Assembly: GCA_031546815.1 (NCBI GenBank)
Contig: JAVBJV010000017.1
Location: forward strand, 1-64,000
Direction of reading: 5' to 3'
Source of the DNA: JAVBJV01 sp031546815
Lineage (GTDB): Bacteria > Pseudomonadota > Alphaproteobacteria > Acetobacterales > Acetobacteraceae
DNA: 64,000 bases
Made by a program: the position numbers and the translations under genes. A model generated the notes under the pieces. It had not been told where the DNA came from. It did no database searches and saw only the letters and a program-made list of their open reading frames with translations. How positions within the stretch are numbered: the first letter of the stretch is position 1; each line of letters opens with the position of its first letter. Positions 1-7,877 of the stretch are shown here, piece by piece.

Positions 1-250
1 CTTTCACGGCATAGTGGATCGACGCCTGCACCCCCGCATCACGCAACGCATCGGCCAGCGACCGGTACCGCCCGCGCATCGCCGCAGCGGAATACACGAA
101 AGCGGGCGTGCCCAGCTCGTCCGCAATGCGCGACAGTGGCACGTCTTCCATCACCAGCCCGTCCATCGCATGCATCGACAGATGCGGACGCACGGCCAGC
201 AGTTCAGCAAACGACGGATCTTCGCCCGTCAGCACAACAGGATCGGCCAT
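1..250 (-). CDS. lysA: Diaminopimelate decarboxylase, N-terminal fragment
   Basis: Read on the minus strand from an ATG at 250, the frame runs 83 codons off the left edge, so only the N-terminus is present. LysA decarboxylates meso-diaminopimelate to L-lysine using PLP. The fragment shows the family start, in which an RIADELGTPAFVYS segment (about residues 41-54) leads into IHYAVK; the final Lys83 matches the PLP-binding lysine. The gene lies directly after the small lipoprotein and argH on the same strand, with 3 bases between the lipoprotein stop and this start, so the three are probably co-transcribed. Identity rests on the motif and the gene order; the catalytic C-terminal domain is outside the window. 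Confidence 0.9.
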   Translation of the reverse strand, partial: MADPVVLTGEDPSFAELLAVRPHLSMHAMDGLVMEDVPLSRIADELGTPAFVYSAAAMRGRYRSLADALRDAGVQASIHYAVK

Positions 251-253
251 GTC

Positions 254-385
254 TCAGCGCGCCGGATAGGTGTGAGGATAGGTAATCTGATCGGTCGGGC
301 CGGCCGGCGTGGGCGAGCCGCGTTTGCCGCACGCTGCCAGACCCGCCAGCAATGCCAGCACCAGCACAGTACGCAGAATGGTCAT
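254..385 (-). CDS. lptM: Small LptM/YifL-like lipoprotein
   Basis: A 43-codon frame between argH and lysA. Its ATG overlaps the argH stop (ATGA) and its TGA lies 3 bases before lysA. The product has a hydrophobic signal segment (residues 4-18) and a lipobox L16-A-A-C19, then the sequence GKRGSPTPAGP and a short proline/tyrosine tail. Short lipoproteins of this kind next to lysA belong to the YifL/LptM family, whose E. coli member helps the LptD-LptE translocon mature in the outer membrane. Seen: lipobox, length, operon position. Known: family function in enterobacteria. Inferred: the same role here. The gene is easily missed because of its size. Confidence 0.8.
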   Translation of the reverse strand: MTILRTVLVLALLAGLAACGKRGSPTPAGPTDQITYPHTYPAR

Positions 386-1791
386 GCCAGAATCTCCTTC
401 CACCGCGCCACCTGTTCACGCACACGCGTGGGCGACGTGCCACCATAGGACAGACGCGAATTCACCGACGCCAGCGGCGTCAGCACCGAGAAGACATCCT
501 GCGTGATACCCGCCTCCACACCCTGCATTTCGGCGAGCGTAAGCTGGCTGATGTCGATGCCCTTCGCCTCGGCCTTCGCCACCAGCTGCCCGGTCACGTG
601 ATGCGCGGTGCGGAACGGCAGTTTCAGCGCGCGCACCAGCCAGTCGGCCAGGTCGGTCGCGGTCGAGAAACCCGCGCCTGCCCATTCGGCCAGACGTTCG
701 ATCTCGGGCGACATGTCGCGCACCATGCCTTCGGTTGCGGCCAGACACAGTTCCAGGCTGTCGGCGGCATCGAAGATCGGTTCCTTGTCTTCCTGCATGT
801 CCTTGCCATAGGTCAGCGGCAGGCCTTTCAGCATGGTGATCAGCGCCACCCACGACCCGTTGATGCGCCCAGTCTTGCCGCGCACCAGTTCGGCTGCGTC
901 CGGATTGCGCTTCTGCGGCATGATCGAACTGCCGGTCGTGTAGGCATCGGTCAGCTTGATGAAGCGCCACGGCGCCGACATCCAGATGATGATTTCCTCG
1001 GCAAAACGCGACAGATGCATCGCGGTGATCGAGCACGCATTCAGGAACTCGATCGCGTAATCGCGGTCCGACACCGCATCCAGCGAATTCGCCATCGGGC
1101 GGTCGAACCCCAGCGCGCCGGCCGTCATTGCGCGGTCGATCGGGAACGATGTGCCCGCCAGCGCCGCCGCCCCCAGCGGCGATTCGTTCATGCGCTTGCG
1201 GCAATCGGCGAAGCGGCTGCGGTCGCGCGCCAACATCTCGACATAGGCGAGCATGTGATGCCCGAACGTCACCGGCTGGCCGATCTGCAAATGCGTGAAG
1301 CCCGGCATCACCGCATCGGCGTGCTTGTCGGCCTGGGCCAGAAACGCGCGCATGGTGGCGAGGATCAGCGTATCCAGATGGTCGATCGCATCGCGCACCC
1401 ACAGCCGCACATCCAGCGCCACCTGGTCGTTGCGCGAACGCGCGGTGTGCAGACGTTTACCGGCCTCGCCGATGGCGTCGGTCAGACGGGCCTCGATGTT
1501 CATGTGGATGTCTTCCAGCGCGGTATCGAACGGGAACTTCCCCGCATCGATCTGCTGGCCGATGGCGGCAAGCCCGTTCTCGATCTGCTTCAGGTCGGCC
1601 GGGGAGAGAATTCCAGCCTTCGCCAGCATCGCCGCATGCGCCAGCGACCCACGGATATCCTGCCGCCACATGCGTTGGTCGAACCCGATCGACGCGTTGA
1701 TCGCCTGCATGATCGCCGACGGACCGGCAGCAAAGCGGCCACCCCACTGGACGTTGGCAGTCTTGGTCGACTTCGGGGCAGTATCTGGCAT
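382..1791 (-). CDS. argH: Argininosuccinate lyase
   Basis: Encodes 469 residues, the usual length for ArgH, which cleaves argininosuccinate to arginine and fumarate in the last step of arginine synthesis. The aspartase/fumarase superfamily signature GSSIMPQKRNPD lies at about residues 284-296, and the early motif HTARSRNDQV, typical of ArgH, is also present. The N-terminus starts MPDTAPKSTKTANVQWGGRF, where WGGRF is the family's conserved beginning. The ATG at 1791 directly abuts the start region of the divergent thioredoxin gene, leaving very little room for two separate promoters. The stop overlaps the start of the LptM-like lipoprotein by 4 bases, which suggests translational coupling. Confidence 0.97.
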   Translation of the reverse strand: MPDTAPKSTKTANVQWGGRFAAGPSAIMQAINASIGFDQRMWRQDIRGSLAHAAMLAKAGILSPADLKQIENGLAAIGQQIDAGKFPFDTALEDIHMNIEARLTDAIGEAGKRLHTARSRNDQVALDVRLWVRDAIDHLDTLILATMRAFLAQADKHADAVMPGFTHLQIGQPVTFGHHMLAYVEMLARDRSRFADCRKRMNESPLGAAALAGTSFPIDRAMTAGALGFDRPMANSLDAVSDRDYAIEFLNACSITAMHLSRFAEEIIIWMSAPWRFIKLTDAYTTGSSIMPQKRNPDAAELVRGKTGRINGSWVALITMLKGLPLTYGKDMQEDKEPIFDAADSLELCLAATEGMVRDMSPEIERLAEWAGAGFSTATDLADWLVRALKLPFRTAHHVTGQLVAKAEAKGIDISQLTLAEMQGVEAGITQDVFSVLTPLASVNSRLSYGGTSPTRVREQVARWKEILA

Positions 1792-1803
1792 ATGATGCGA
1801 TCC

Positions 1804-2352
1804 ATGTCTCGGAATATCGGCCGCCGGGCAGCCTTGGGGCTGACCCTAATCTGCCCCTCTCTGATGCGCAATTCGTGGGCGCAAAATTCAGACGCGAACC
1901 TGCCGCGTTTGAGCGTGCACGACGCGCCCAAACCCCTGCCCGACATCACCATCCGCCTGGCGGACGGCAGCGACAGGAAGCTGAGCGAATGGCACGGGCG
2001 CGGCGTGGTGCTGAATTTCTGGGCGACGTGGTGCGTCCCCTGTGTACTGGAAATGCCCGCGCTGGAAAAACTGGCGCAGGCGATTGCCGCCGATAACGCT
2101 GTGGTGCTGCCGCTGTCGTCCGACCGAGGCGGTGTGCCGGTGGTGGAAAAATTCTACCGCGACCGCAATATCACCGGCCTACCGGTCCTGCTGGACCCGC
2201 GCGGTGCCATGGGGCGCAGCGCCGGGATTGCCGGTCTGCCCACCACGCTGCTGATCAACAAACAGGGTCAGGAAGTCGCGCGATCCTCGGGTGACGGGGC
2301 TTGGGATTCCCCCGAAAACATCGCTTTCGTGCGCAGATTGCTGGCGTCGTAA
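1804..2352 (+). CDS. Secreted TlpA/ResA-type thioredoxin-like protein
   Basis: A 182-residue protein with an arginine-containing, hydrophobic N-terminus ending near SWAQ (residues 24-27), which looks like a Sec or possibly Tat signal peptide. A thioredoxin fold follows, with the redox motif W76-C-V-P-C80 in FWATWCVPCVLEMPAL. TlpA/ResA-like proteins reduce or oxidise exported thiols, often in cytochrome c maturation; the target here is unknown. Alternative ATG codons exist at 1792 and 1795. The one at 1804 was preferred because it gives the most compact signal peptide, but no convincing ribosome binding site separates them. The open frame continues far upstream antisense to argH, and that part is not coding. 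A strong hairpin follows the gene. Confidence 0.88.
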   Translation: MSRNIGRRAALGLTLICPSLMRNSWAQNSDANLPRLSVHDAPKPLPDITIRLADGSDRKLSEWHGRGVVLNFWATWCVPCVLEMPALEKLAQAIAADNAVVLPLSSDRGGVPVVEKFYRDRNITGLPVLLDPRGAMGRSAGIAGLPTTLLINKQGQEVARSSGDGAWDSPENIAFVRRLLAS

Positions 2353-2357
2353 AACTC

Positions 2358-2388
2358 TGGTCGGGCCCATATCGCTCCGGCCCGACCA
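2358..2388. terminator. Bidirectional hairpin between convergent genes
   Basis: A perfect 10-bp stem (tggtcgggcc at 2358-2367, ggcccgacca at 2379-2388) with an 11-base loop lies between the convergent thioredoxin and OmpA-like genes. On the minus strand it is followed by AGAGTTTT, a weak T-tract; on the plus strand by AAAATT. It probably ends transcription at least from the minus strand. Confidence 0.5.
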
Positions 2389-2402
2389 AAATTCAGTCGT
2401 CT

Positions 2403-2912
2403 TTAGTATCCGCCGTAAACCGCGACGATTTCTACGCGGCGATTGGCTGCACTGCGGACGTTCACGTTGTCGATCGGCTGCAGCGGGCCGAAACCCTGCA
2501 CGCGCATACGCTGTGCGGGCACACCACGACGCATCAGGGCTTCCATCACCGCCCCGGCACGCATCATCGACAGACCCATGTTGTAACCCAGACGGCCCGA
2601 AGCATCGGTATGACCGTTGATTTCGAACACGCTGGCCGAGCTCAGACGCGGGTCCATCAGAGCCATCGCCAGATTATCAAGCAGCACACGTGCATCGCCC
2701 GGGATCCGGTACGAGTTGTATGCAAAGTTGATTGTCAGCATCACGGTGCGGTCCGGGCCGGCCATAACCACCGGCACGGTCATCGGGGCTGCGGGTTCCT
2801 GGCACGCGGCCAGCAGACCGGTTGCTGCAACCAGGCCGAGGCCGGACAGCAGCGCACGGCGGCTGGGGCGGCGTTCAGTGGCAGACGCATTATCGGCGGG
2901 GTGCAAGGGCAT
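2403..2912 (-). CDS. OmpA-family (OmpA_C) lipoprotein
   Basis: A 169-residue protein with an unusually long basic N-terminus (RRPSRRALL), a hydrophobic stretch and a lipobox LLAAC (Cys37), so probably an outer-membrane lipoprotein. Residues from about 60 on form an OmpA_C/peptidoglycan-associated domain, with INGHTDASG, a repeated R/A-rich helix and the closing motif A-x-NRRVEI. Such domains bind meso-diaminopimelate in peptidoglycan and tie the outer membrane to the wall. The gene starts inside the last 23 bases of the upstream secreted protein gene, so the two are probably coupled. A start closer to the signal peptide is possible. Confidence 0.88.
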   Translation of the reverse strand: MPLHPADNASATERRPSRRALLSGLGLVAATGLLAACQEPAAPMTVPVVMAGPDRTVMLTINFAYNSYRIPGDARVLLDNLAMALMDPRLSSASVFEINGHTDASGRLGYNMGLSMMRAGAVMEALMRRGVPAQRMRVQGFGPLQPIDNVNVRSAANRRVEIVAVYGGY

Positions 2913-3312
2913 TCACGATCTCCTGGGCTGTGGGGGTACGGTTGCGCATATCAGTGCGTTGGCCTCGCGGGCTGCGCAACCCAAGCTGCGTGGCCAACTG
3001 CTGTGCATTCGGCGGAACCTGGTCACGGATGTCTCGCAAATTGGCCGGCAGGCGCTGGTCGCCTGTTGCCGCCACCTGCGGATCTTCACCCGCCTGACCT
3101 GCCGGGGCCATCTGCGGTGTTGCAGGGCGCATTGCGCCCCCAGCCGCCTGCGGTGGCATAGCAATCCCGCCCGGCTTCTGCGCCATCGGGTCGTAGCCTT
3201 GCGCAGATACGGTCTGAACAGACGCCGCAACAGCAACAGCCGCAGCAGCCACAAACACCGCAGGCCGCAATGCAGCCCCGGTATCTTCGGTTGTTTTGAT
3301 AGGTGTGGTCAT
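2890..3312 (-). CDS. Small secreted protein with GGIAMPPQA motif
   Basis: The ATG at 3312 is preceded by a strong Shine-Dalgarno (AGGAGGTGAT), so it is preferred over an ATG 36 bases upstream. The 140-residue product has a hydrophobic segment ending VQTVSAQ (residues 19-38, a signal peptide or anchor), then a proline/glutamine/alanine-rich region with G48-G-I-A-M-P-P-Q-A56, and a C-terminal part with LRDIRDQVP and ATQLGLRSPRGQR. No known family is recognised. The same short motif recurs in two small secreted proteins just across the intergenic region (3609 and 3957). It overlaps the OmpA-like lipoprotein gene by 23 bases, which suggests an envelope role. Confidence 0.75.
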   Translation of the reverse strand: MTTPIKTTEDTGAALRPAVFVAAAAVAVAASVQTVSAQGYDPMAQKPGGIAMPPQAAGGAMRPATPQMAPAGQAGEDPQVAATGDQRLPANLRDIRDQVPPNAQQLATQLGLRSPRGQRTDMRNRTPTAQEIVNALAPRR

Positions 3313-3608
3313 ATCACCTCCTGCAATGTGCAAGTCGCGGTGTAACATTATCCATTTAAAAGCGCTAGGCTAAATTAACAAAAAGTTACTATTTTTGACT
3401 AGGCCCAATTCAAATATTTTTCACAAACCGATCTTAAAAATACGAAAGGTGTAGAATTTAGACAAATTTCAGCAAAAATACCGTTACTTACGCCATGGAA
3501 GATGCCTATTTTTGGAGTCTGGGTATGATGATAGATTTACAAAATGTGTAGTTAATGTAATTAAGTGACCCACTTTTCATCGTCTCAAGTAGCTTCACAA
3601 AGGCTGTT
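3313..3608. promoter_or_regulatory. AT-rich divergent intergenic region
   Basis: About 296 bases, strikingly richer in A and T than the surrounding DNA, between the divergent GGIAMPPQA-type genes at 3312 (minus) and 3609 (plus). It must hold promoters for both directions. Several TTGAC-like and TAAAT/TATGAT-like segments are visible, but no pair with ideal spacing can be chosen with confidence. No open frame or RNA gene was recognised. Confidence 0.5.
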
Positions 3609-3908
3609 ATGAACTATTATTTATCTTTAACCGCTGCTCTTGGCATGCTTGCGCTGACGTTTAGTGCGCCTGGATTTGCACAGCAGACAAACACCAACCG
3701 GCCAATTTCACTATCGCCCACAGCAGGAGCCGTTCAGGTGCCGCAACCAGCGCAGCCTCTGCAGGTACAGGCACCGCAGTCATCCATGGCCACTCAGCCG
3801 CAGATATCTCCGCCGTATGTGCCTCAAATCTCCCAGCCGGACGCACCTGCCCGTCCCGGCAGATTCGGTGGAATCGTTATGCCGCCACAAGCGGGAAGCA
3901 TACACTGA
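3609..3908 (+). CDS. Small secreted Pro/Gln-rich protein with GGIVMPPQA motif
   Basis: A 99-residue protein with a clear signal peptide (MNYYLSLTAALGMLALTFSA, cleavage likely after GFAQ, residue 25). A low-complexity mature part rich in P, Q, S and A carries repeated PQ units, and the C-terminus contains G87-G-I-V-M-P-P-Q-A95. The sequence AAAGG lies about 6 bases before the ATG. No family is recognised. It shares the terminal motif with the genes at 2890 and 3957, so all three probably descend from one ancestor or bind the same partner. It may be periplasmic or surface exposed. Its codons are less GC-biased than those of the housekeeping neighbours. Confidence 0.72.
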   Translation: MNYYLSLTAALGMLALTFSAPGFAQQTNTNRPISLSPTAGAVQVPQPAQPLQVQAPQSSMATQPQISPPYVPQISQPDAPARPGRFGGIVMPPQAGSIH

Positions 3909-3956
3909 TCCGGGTTTCACCCTTATCAGAAAAACTACCTTTTGACAGGAAATCCC

Positions 3957-4370
3957 ATGATGCCATCTCCTTCCGTACAGAGCAGCTCGTCAACCCGACG
4001 CCAGGGCCATCTGCGATCCGTGCTGGTCACAATGACTTTCCTGATGTGCATGCTCGGCGCCCCGGTTTTTGCACAGGAAGAAGCTAATTCCACCGCCGAA
4101 AAGGTTATCCCGGAGGTGCCCCAGCCCCAGGTTGCCCAGCCTGAAGCACCACCATCTGAAGTCGTGCCGCCACAGGCCGTACAACCGCAAATTGCACAGC
4201 CGCAAGTTACACAACCACGTGCCACACGTCAGTCTTCCCCACGGCAAAACCGCACTCGCACCACCCAGCGCGGTGTCCGCCCAGGCACGCTTGATGGTAT
4301 TAATTTACCGCCCCAAGCCAGAGGCATGGGCAGTCATGGCGGTCCATCGCACATGTGTGGCTGTAACTGA
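3957..4370 (+). CDS. Small secreted Pro/Gln-rich protein with GINLPPQA motif
   Basis: The ATG at 3957 is chosen because ACAGGAAATCCC precedes it; a TTG 15 bases upstream is less likely. The 137-residue product has an uncommonly long N-region before the signal hydrophobic stretch (VLVTMTFLMCMLGAP, cleavage near VFAQ). It continues with heptad-like PQ repeats (VPQPQVAQPEAP, AQPQVTQPRA), a basic R/T/S/Q segment and a C-terminal G114-I-N-L-P-P-Q-A121 followed by a glycine/histidine stretch and a terminal CGCN. The two final cysteines are unusual and could bind metal or form a disulfide. Function unknown. It lies 48 bases downstream of its relative at 3609 and is followed by a strong terminator. 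Confidence 0.72.
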   Translation: MMPSPSVQSSSSTRRQGHLRSVLVTMTFLMCMLGAPVFAQEEANSTAEKVIPEVPQPQVAQPEAPPSEVVPPQAVQPQIAQPQVTQPRATRQSSPRQNRTRTTQRGVRPGTLDGINLPPQARGMGSHGGPSHMCGCN

Positions 4371-4376
4371 ATTAAA

Positions 4377-4413
4377 GACAGTGCCGGGTCCGGTCTGGCA
4401 CTGTCCCATTTTT
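4377..4413 (+). terminator. Rho-independent terminator
   Basis: A 9-bp perfect stem (gacagtgcc at 4377-4385 with ggcactgtc at 4397-4405) and an 11-base loop are followed by CCA and five T residues (4409-4413). It closes the small secreted protein unit and insulates it from the srf-type operon that starts at 4525. Confidence 0.85.
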
Positions 4414-4524
4414 CATTTACCGTTATTGCGCTAAACACCTCTGATACACTGCGATAATTCGCCCACCGATCCAGTCTGCCATCCTGACTTTGGTCCCATC
4501 TCTCGTTGTAGTAGCATCATACCC

Positions 4525-5718
4525 ATGACAACGCCCCAGACTGCCCCCTCTTCTTCCAGCACTTGGCGCTTTGCGCGGTGGGTGCTGCCCTTCAGCATTC
4601 TGGTTGCTGCGGCATTTCTGGCGCTGGGGTTGTGGCTTGGGGCCGGAATCATCCAGGCGCAGATGGCCAACCAACCGCCACCAGTTGCGACTATCTTCGA
4701 AAACAGCCCCGAGATCCGCCAGCAGCTGGAACAACAGCAGCAGCAGAACCAGGCGCTGGAACAACGTATTGCCGAAGCCCGGCGCGCCATGGGACAGGCA
4801 AACATGTGTGTGGCCAATCCCGAATTGCTACCGCATCTGGGACCTGATCGCGCGGCACCGGTTCCGCCTGCCTCGCTGCCGCCGCCGGCTCAGGGGCAGA
4901 CCACTTTCCAGGGTAATTTTGCCGAACTCCTGGATCAGGGCGTCGTGCTGGTGCTGGTACGCAGCCCGCGCGGCACCGGGTCGGGCACTGGTTTCTTCAT
5001 CAGCCGCGATCTGATCGTCACCAATCGCCATGTCGTGGAATCCGGGGGGAATGTCACCGTTGCCAGCCGCGCGCTGGGCAAAATCCTGCCGGCCGAAATT
5101 GTCGGGCAGACACCGAATTCAAGCGTCGGCAACCCGGACTTCGCCCTGCTGCGCGTCACGCCGCAGAACATCCAGCCGCTGGCGATCAGCACGCATGCCG
5201 AACGCCTCGACCAGGTCGTGGCCGTGGGCTTCCCGGCGTTGGTCGCGTCGAGCGATACCTCGTACCGCGCACTGATCGACGGCGATGCCTCGGGGTTGGC
5301 GCAATTGCAGCCGGTGATGTCCGACGGACGTATCCAGGCCGTGCAGAATATGCCGTCCGGGCTAAAGGCTATGCCGCACAGCGCACAGATCTCGCCGGGA
5401 TCATCAGGCGGGCCGCTGGTGGATGCCTGTGGGCGTGTGGTAGGCGTGAACACGTTTGGCCGCTCCAGCACCGAAATGCCGATTACCGTCAGCTACGCAC
5501 AGAAGGTTGAAAGCCTGCAGGACTTCCTCCGGGGGCACAGCGCAACCGCTACCGAACTGAATCAGCCCTGCGTCCCAGCGGCACCACCGGCCACGCCTGC
5601 TGCACCGGCGGCTCCTGCAGCACCTGCCGCTGGTGCTGCGCCCACTGCTCCACCGGCGGTGCCTGCCGCACCTGAGGCTCCTGCTCCAGCTTCTCCTCCT
5701 TCCTCCAGCCCCCGGTAA
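4525..5718 (+). CDS. Membrane-anchored trypsin-like serine protease
   Basis: A 397-residue protein. Residues 18-42 form one transmembrane helix, 64-88 a glutamine-rich coiled coil, and about 130-330 a trypsin-like peptidase domain. The catalytic triad is visible: His169 in TNRHVV, Asp205 in NPDFALL, Ser294 in SPGSSGGPL. The C-terminal 50 residues are an alanine/proline-rich tail. The topology (short basic N-terminus inside) places the protease in the periplasm. It is the first gene of the srf-type operon, with 6 bases before the next GTG start. Known: such S1 proteases act as chaperone-proteases or activate partner proteins. Inferred: it processes or is regulated by the downstream complex. 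Substrate unknown. Confidence 0.9.
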   Translation: MTTPQTAPSSSSTWRFARWVLPFSILVAAAFLALGLWLGAGIIQAQMANQPPPVATIFENSPEIRQQLEQQQQQNQALEQRIAEARRAMGQANMCVANPELLPHLGPDRAAPVPPASLPPPAQGQTTFQGNFAELLDQGVVLVLVRSPRGTGSGTGFFISRDLIVTNRHVVESGGNVTVASRALGKILPAEIVGQTPNSSVGNPDFALLRVTPQNIQPLAISTHAERLDQVVAVGFPALVASSDTSYRALIDGDASGLAQLQPVMSDGRIQAVQNMPSGLKAMPHSAQISPGSSGGPLVDACGRVVGVNTFGRSSTEMPITVSYAQKVESLQDFLRGHSATATELNQPCVPAAPPATPAAPAAPAAPAAGAAPTAPPAVPAAPEAPAPASPPSSSPR

Positions 5719-5724
5719 CGTCAC

Positions 5725-6999
5725 GTGGCCACGCACCGCATCACCACCACCCATAATGCCGAGCTGCAAGCGCTCGGCACGGGCGGCATGATCGCAACGG
5801 ATGCATGGGCGGCGCTGTCGTCCCTGCTGAAACGCGATCTCTCGCCCGCGCACGCAGCCCTTCTGGCGGAACCGCATCCCGGCAACGGCATCGTCGACTG
5901 GTACGCCGAGGGCACCTTCGCCCCCACCCGGCTGACCGACGCCCCCGCCGATGTACGCGCCGCGGCCGAGGCAACTCTCACCAAACTGACCGACGATATT
6001 CACGCCCTGGCTGACAGACTGGAGAAACAGGGAGGCGATCAATCATCCCGCTTTCTGGCCGCCCTGTTGCGCGACGCACTGAAAGTCCCGGAACCGGCCG
6101 AGAACTATATCTATGTCACCGGTAGCCAGCCGGTGCTCGCCGCCTGGGGCCACACGCAAAGCGCACCTGGCAGCCTGCCGGTGGAGCTGCGCGGACATCG
6201 CGCCGCGCCGGACCTGCCAATGCCGATCCTGCCGCCGCCATCGCCGCCTGGGCAGCGCGGCCCCGGAATCGTGCTCTGGCTGCTGGCATTGCTGGCGTCG
6301 CTGCTGCTGCTGGGCGCGGCGCTGTTCCTGCTCTGGCGCGACCCGTTCGGCTGGATGCAGGCCACCGCCGGGCCACAGGCCTGCGAAGTGCAACGCACCG
6401 CACTGGACCCGCTGAACGAGCTGCGTGAGGAAGCCGACCGTGAAGGTCGCCTGCGTCTGGAGCTCGCCGAACTGCTCGACGATGCCGCCGCACGTCGTGC
6501 TGCATGCCCACCGCCGCCGCCACCGCCGCCACCTCCGCCGCCGCCGCGCGAAGATCCGCCGCCTCCACCTCCACCTCCACCACCACCGCCGCCGCGCAAC
6601 AACGACGCGGACCGGGTGCGTGAACGCGGCGGACAGACTGGTAAGTTGCAGATCATCCTCGCCTGGGACGATCGCAGCGATCTGGATCTGCACGTGGTCT
6701 GCCCGAACGGCGAGCGCGTCTTCTGGGATCATCGTCAGGCTTGCGGCGGTGCGCTCGATGTCGACGCCAACGCGCAGGGCACGTCGCTGACCCCGCGTCC
6801 GGTGGAAAACACACGCTGGTCACGTCCGGCCTCCGGGCGCTACCAGATCGAGGTTCATGGCTATGACATCCGCTCGCCGGGTCGTCGTCCTGTGCCGTAT
6901 CGTCTGACCATCCGCCAGGAAGGCCAGCCCGACCGCACCATCACCGGTGTGGCTGGGCAGGGCAGTCGTGGGCGGGTTGCCGAGGTTGTCATCCCATGA
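5725..6999 (+). CDS. SrfA-like membrane protein with polyproline and DUF2135-type domain
   Basis: Starts with GTG at 5725, 6 bases after the protease stop. The 424 residues comprise an N-terminal cytoplasmic domain (1-170) with LLKRDLSPAHAALLAEP and GIVDWYAEG, and one transmembrane helix (about 181-205). A charged helical segment and two runs of 13 prolines separated by RED (about 262-291) follow, then a C-terminal beta-rich domain (307-424) with WDDRSDLDLHVVCP and GGALDVDAN, typical of YfaP/DUF2135-like domains. The N-terminal architecture and its position before SrfB suggest the SrfA role of SrfABC loci. Its stop overlaps the next start (ATGA). Function unproven; a membrane tether presenting a periplasmic beta domain is the inference. 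Confidence 0.8.
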   Translation: MATHRITTTHNAELQALGTGGMIATDAWAALSSLLKRDLSPAHAALLAEPHPGNGIVDWYAEGTFAPTRLTDAPADVRAAAEATLTKLTDDIHALADRLEKQGGDQSSRFLAALLRDALKVPEPAENYIYVTGSQPVLAAWGHTQSAPGSLPVELRGHRAAPDLPMPILPPPSPPGQRGPGIVLWLLALLASLLLLGAALFLLWRDPFGWMQATAGPQACEVQRTALDPLNELREEADREGRLRLELAELLDDAAARRAACPPPPPPPPPPPPPREDPPPPPPPPPPPPPRNNDADRVRERGGQTGKLQIILAWDDRSDLDLHVVCPNGERVFWDHRQACGGALDVDANAQGTSLTPRPVENTRWSRPASGRYQIEVHGYDIRSPGRRPVPYRLTIRQEGQPDRTITGVAGQGSRGRVAEVVIP

Positions 7000-7832
7000 G
7001 CAACACCCTGAACCAGTTGCCGATCATTCTCGGTCAACCGCAACGTCTGGCGGCTTTGCAGACCCTGCTGCCCGCCACGCGCGACATCAACGCCCGGCAC
7101 ACGGCGCTGACGGGCGAAATCCGTCAGCACCTGTCGCCCAGACATGCGGAAATTCTCGGCACTCCGATGATCGAGGGGGAACGCATCAGCTGGCGCGCCC
7201 CCGGCCAACGGGTCAAAGCCTATTCCAGCCTGAACGGCCAAGATCGCGATGCGCTAAAAGTTGCGGTGGCGTCAATCATGTCCGATATCCGCCGGCTGGC
7301 GGAATCGGGCGTGGCACCGACAGTGGCGCAGCTCTGGCCGGCCTTGCGGGAAGTCCCGAGCATCGATTCCATCTACGCGGTCGACGGCCGTCCGGTTCTG
7401 GCCGGATGGGGCCATACTCCGGCTGGGGCCACGCGTCCCGCCGGACTGCTGACGTCGCTGGACGACGGCATTTCATGGCAGCCGCCCGGCAAAGGACCGG
7501 CCGGCACCTGGATTGCCGCCATTCTTACGATGGCCGTTCTGGGAGCCGCCGTTGGCCTGCTGCTGCCATTGCTGGCCCCGCAGACCACCGCCTCCGTGGC
7601 AGAATCGCTGGGAGTCACGCTGACCCCGCCTCCCGCGCAGTGCCAGGTACGCCCTGAAGACACGGACCTGCTCAACCGGGTCAACGCCGCCGATGCCCGC
7701 CAGAAGATTCTGCAAAGCCAGCTCGCCCAACTGACCGAGGAGATCGCCCGTCGCCGCCTGCTCTGCCCTCCGCCGGGCACCGGAGGTTCCGCACCGCAGC
7801 AAGGCATAGCGCCCCGCCCCGCAACGCGGTAA
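6996..7832 (+). CDS. Second SrfA-like membrane protein, short form
   Basis: A 278-residue paralogue of the preceding gene. It shares the N-terminal plan (RQHLSPRHAEILGTP, then SWRAPGQR, then DSIYAVDGRPVLAGWGHT, matching ENYIYVTGSQPVLAAWGHT upstream), a single transmembrane helix at about residues 172-195 and a short helical segment ending in cysteine before a proline stretch. It lacks the long polyproline and the DUF2135-type domain, ending in a short PPPGTGGSAPQQG tail. The start overlaps the previous stop by 4 bases. It most likely arose by tandem duplication of the anchor module, perhaps forming a heteromer with the long form. Confidence 0.78.
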   Translation: MSNTLNQLPIILGQPQRLAALQTLLPATRDINARHTALTGEIRQHLSPRHAEILGTPMIEGERISWRAPGQRVKAYSSLNGQDRDALKVAVASIMSDIRRLAESGVAPTVAQLWPALREVPSIDSIYAVDGRPVLAGWGHTPAGATRPAGLLTSLDDGISWQPPGKGPAGTWIAAILTMAVLGAAVGLLLPLLAPQTTASVAESLGVTLTPPPAQCQVRPEDTDLLNRVNAADARQKILQSQLAQLTEEIARRRLLCPPPGTGGSAPQQGIAPRPATR

Positions 7833-7877
7833 GTCTTCCTACTGCCTTCTTTCAGTCCGGATCGTATCAATTCGCTC

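Noticed and set aside
352..1803. Upstream extension of the thioredoxin gene antisense to argH
   Set aside because: argH is a certain gene on the other strand and the signal peptide begins at 1804.
6500..6600. Short-period repeat (CCG/CCA) resembling a CRISPR or microsatellite
   Set aside because: It is in frame and encodes the polyproline stalk; there are no spacers or repeats of CRISPR type.
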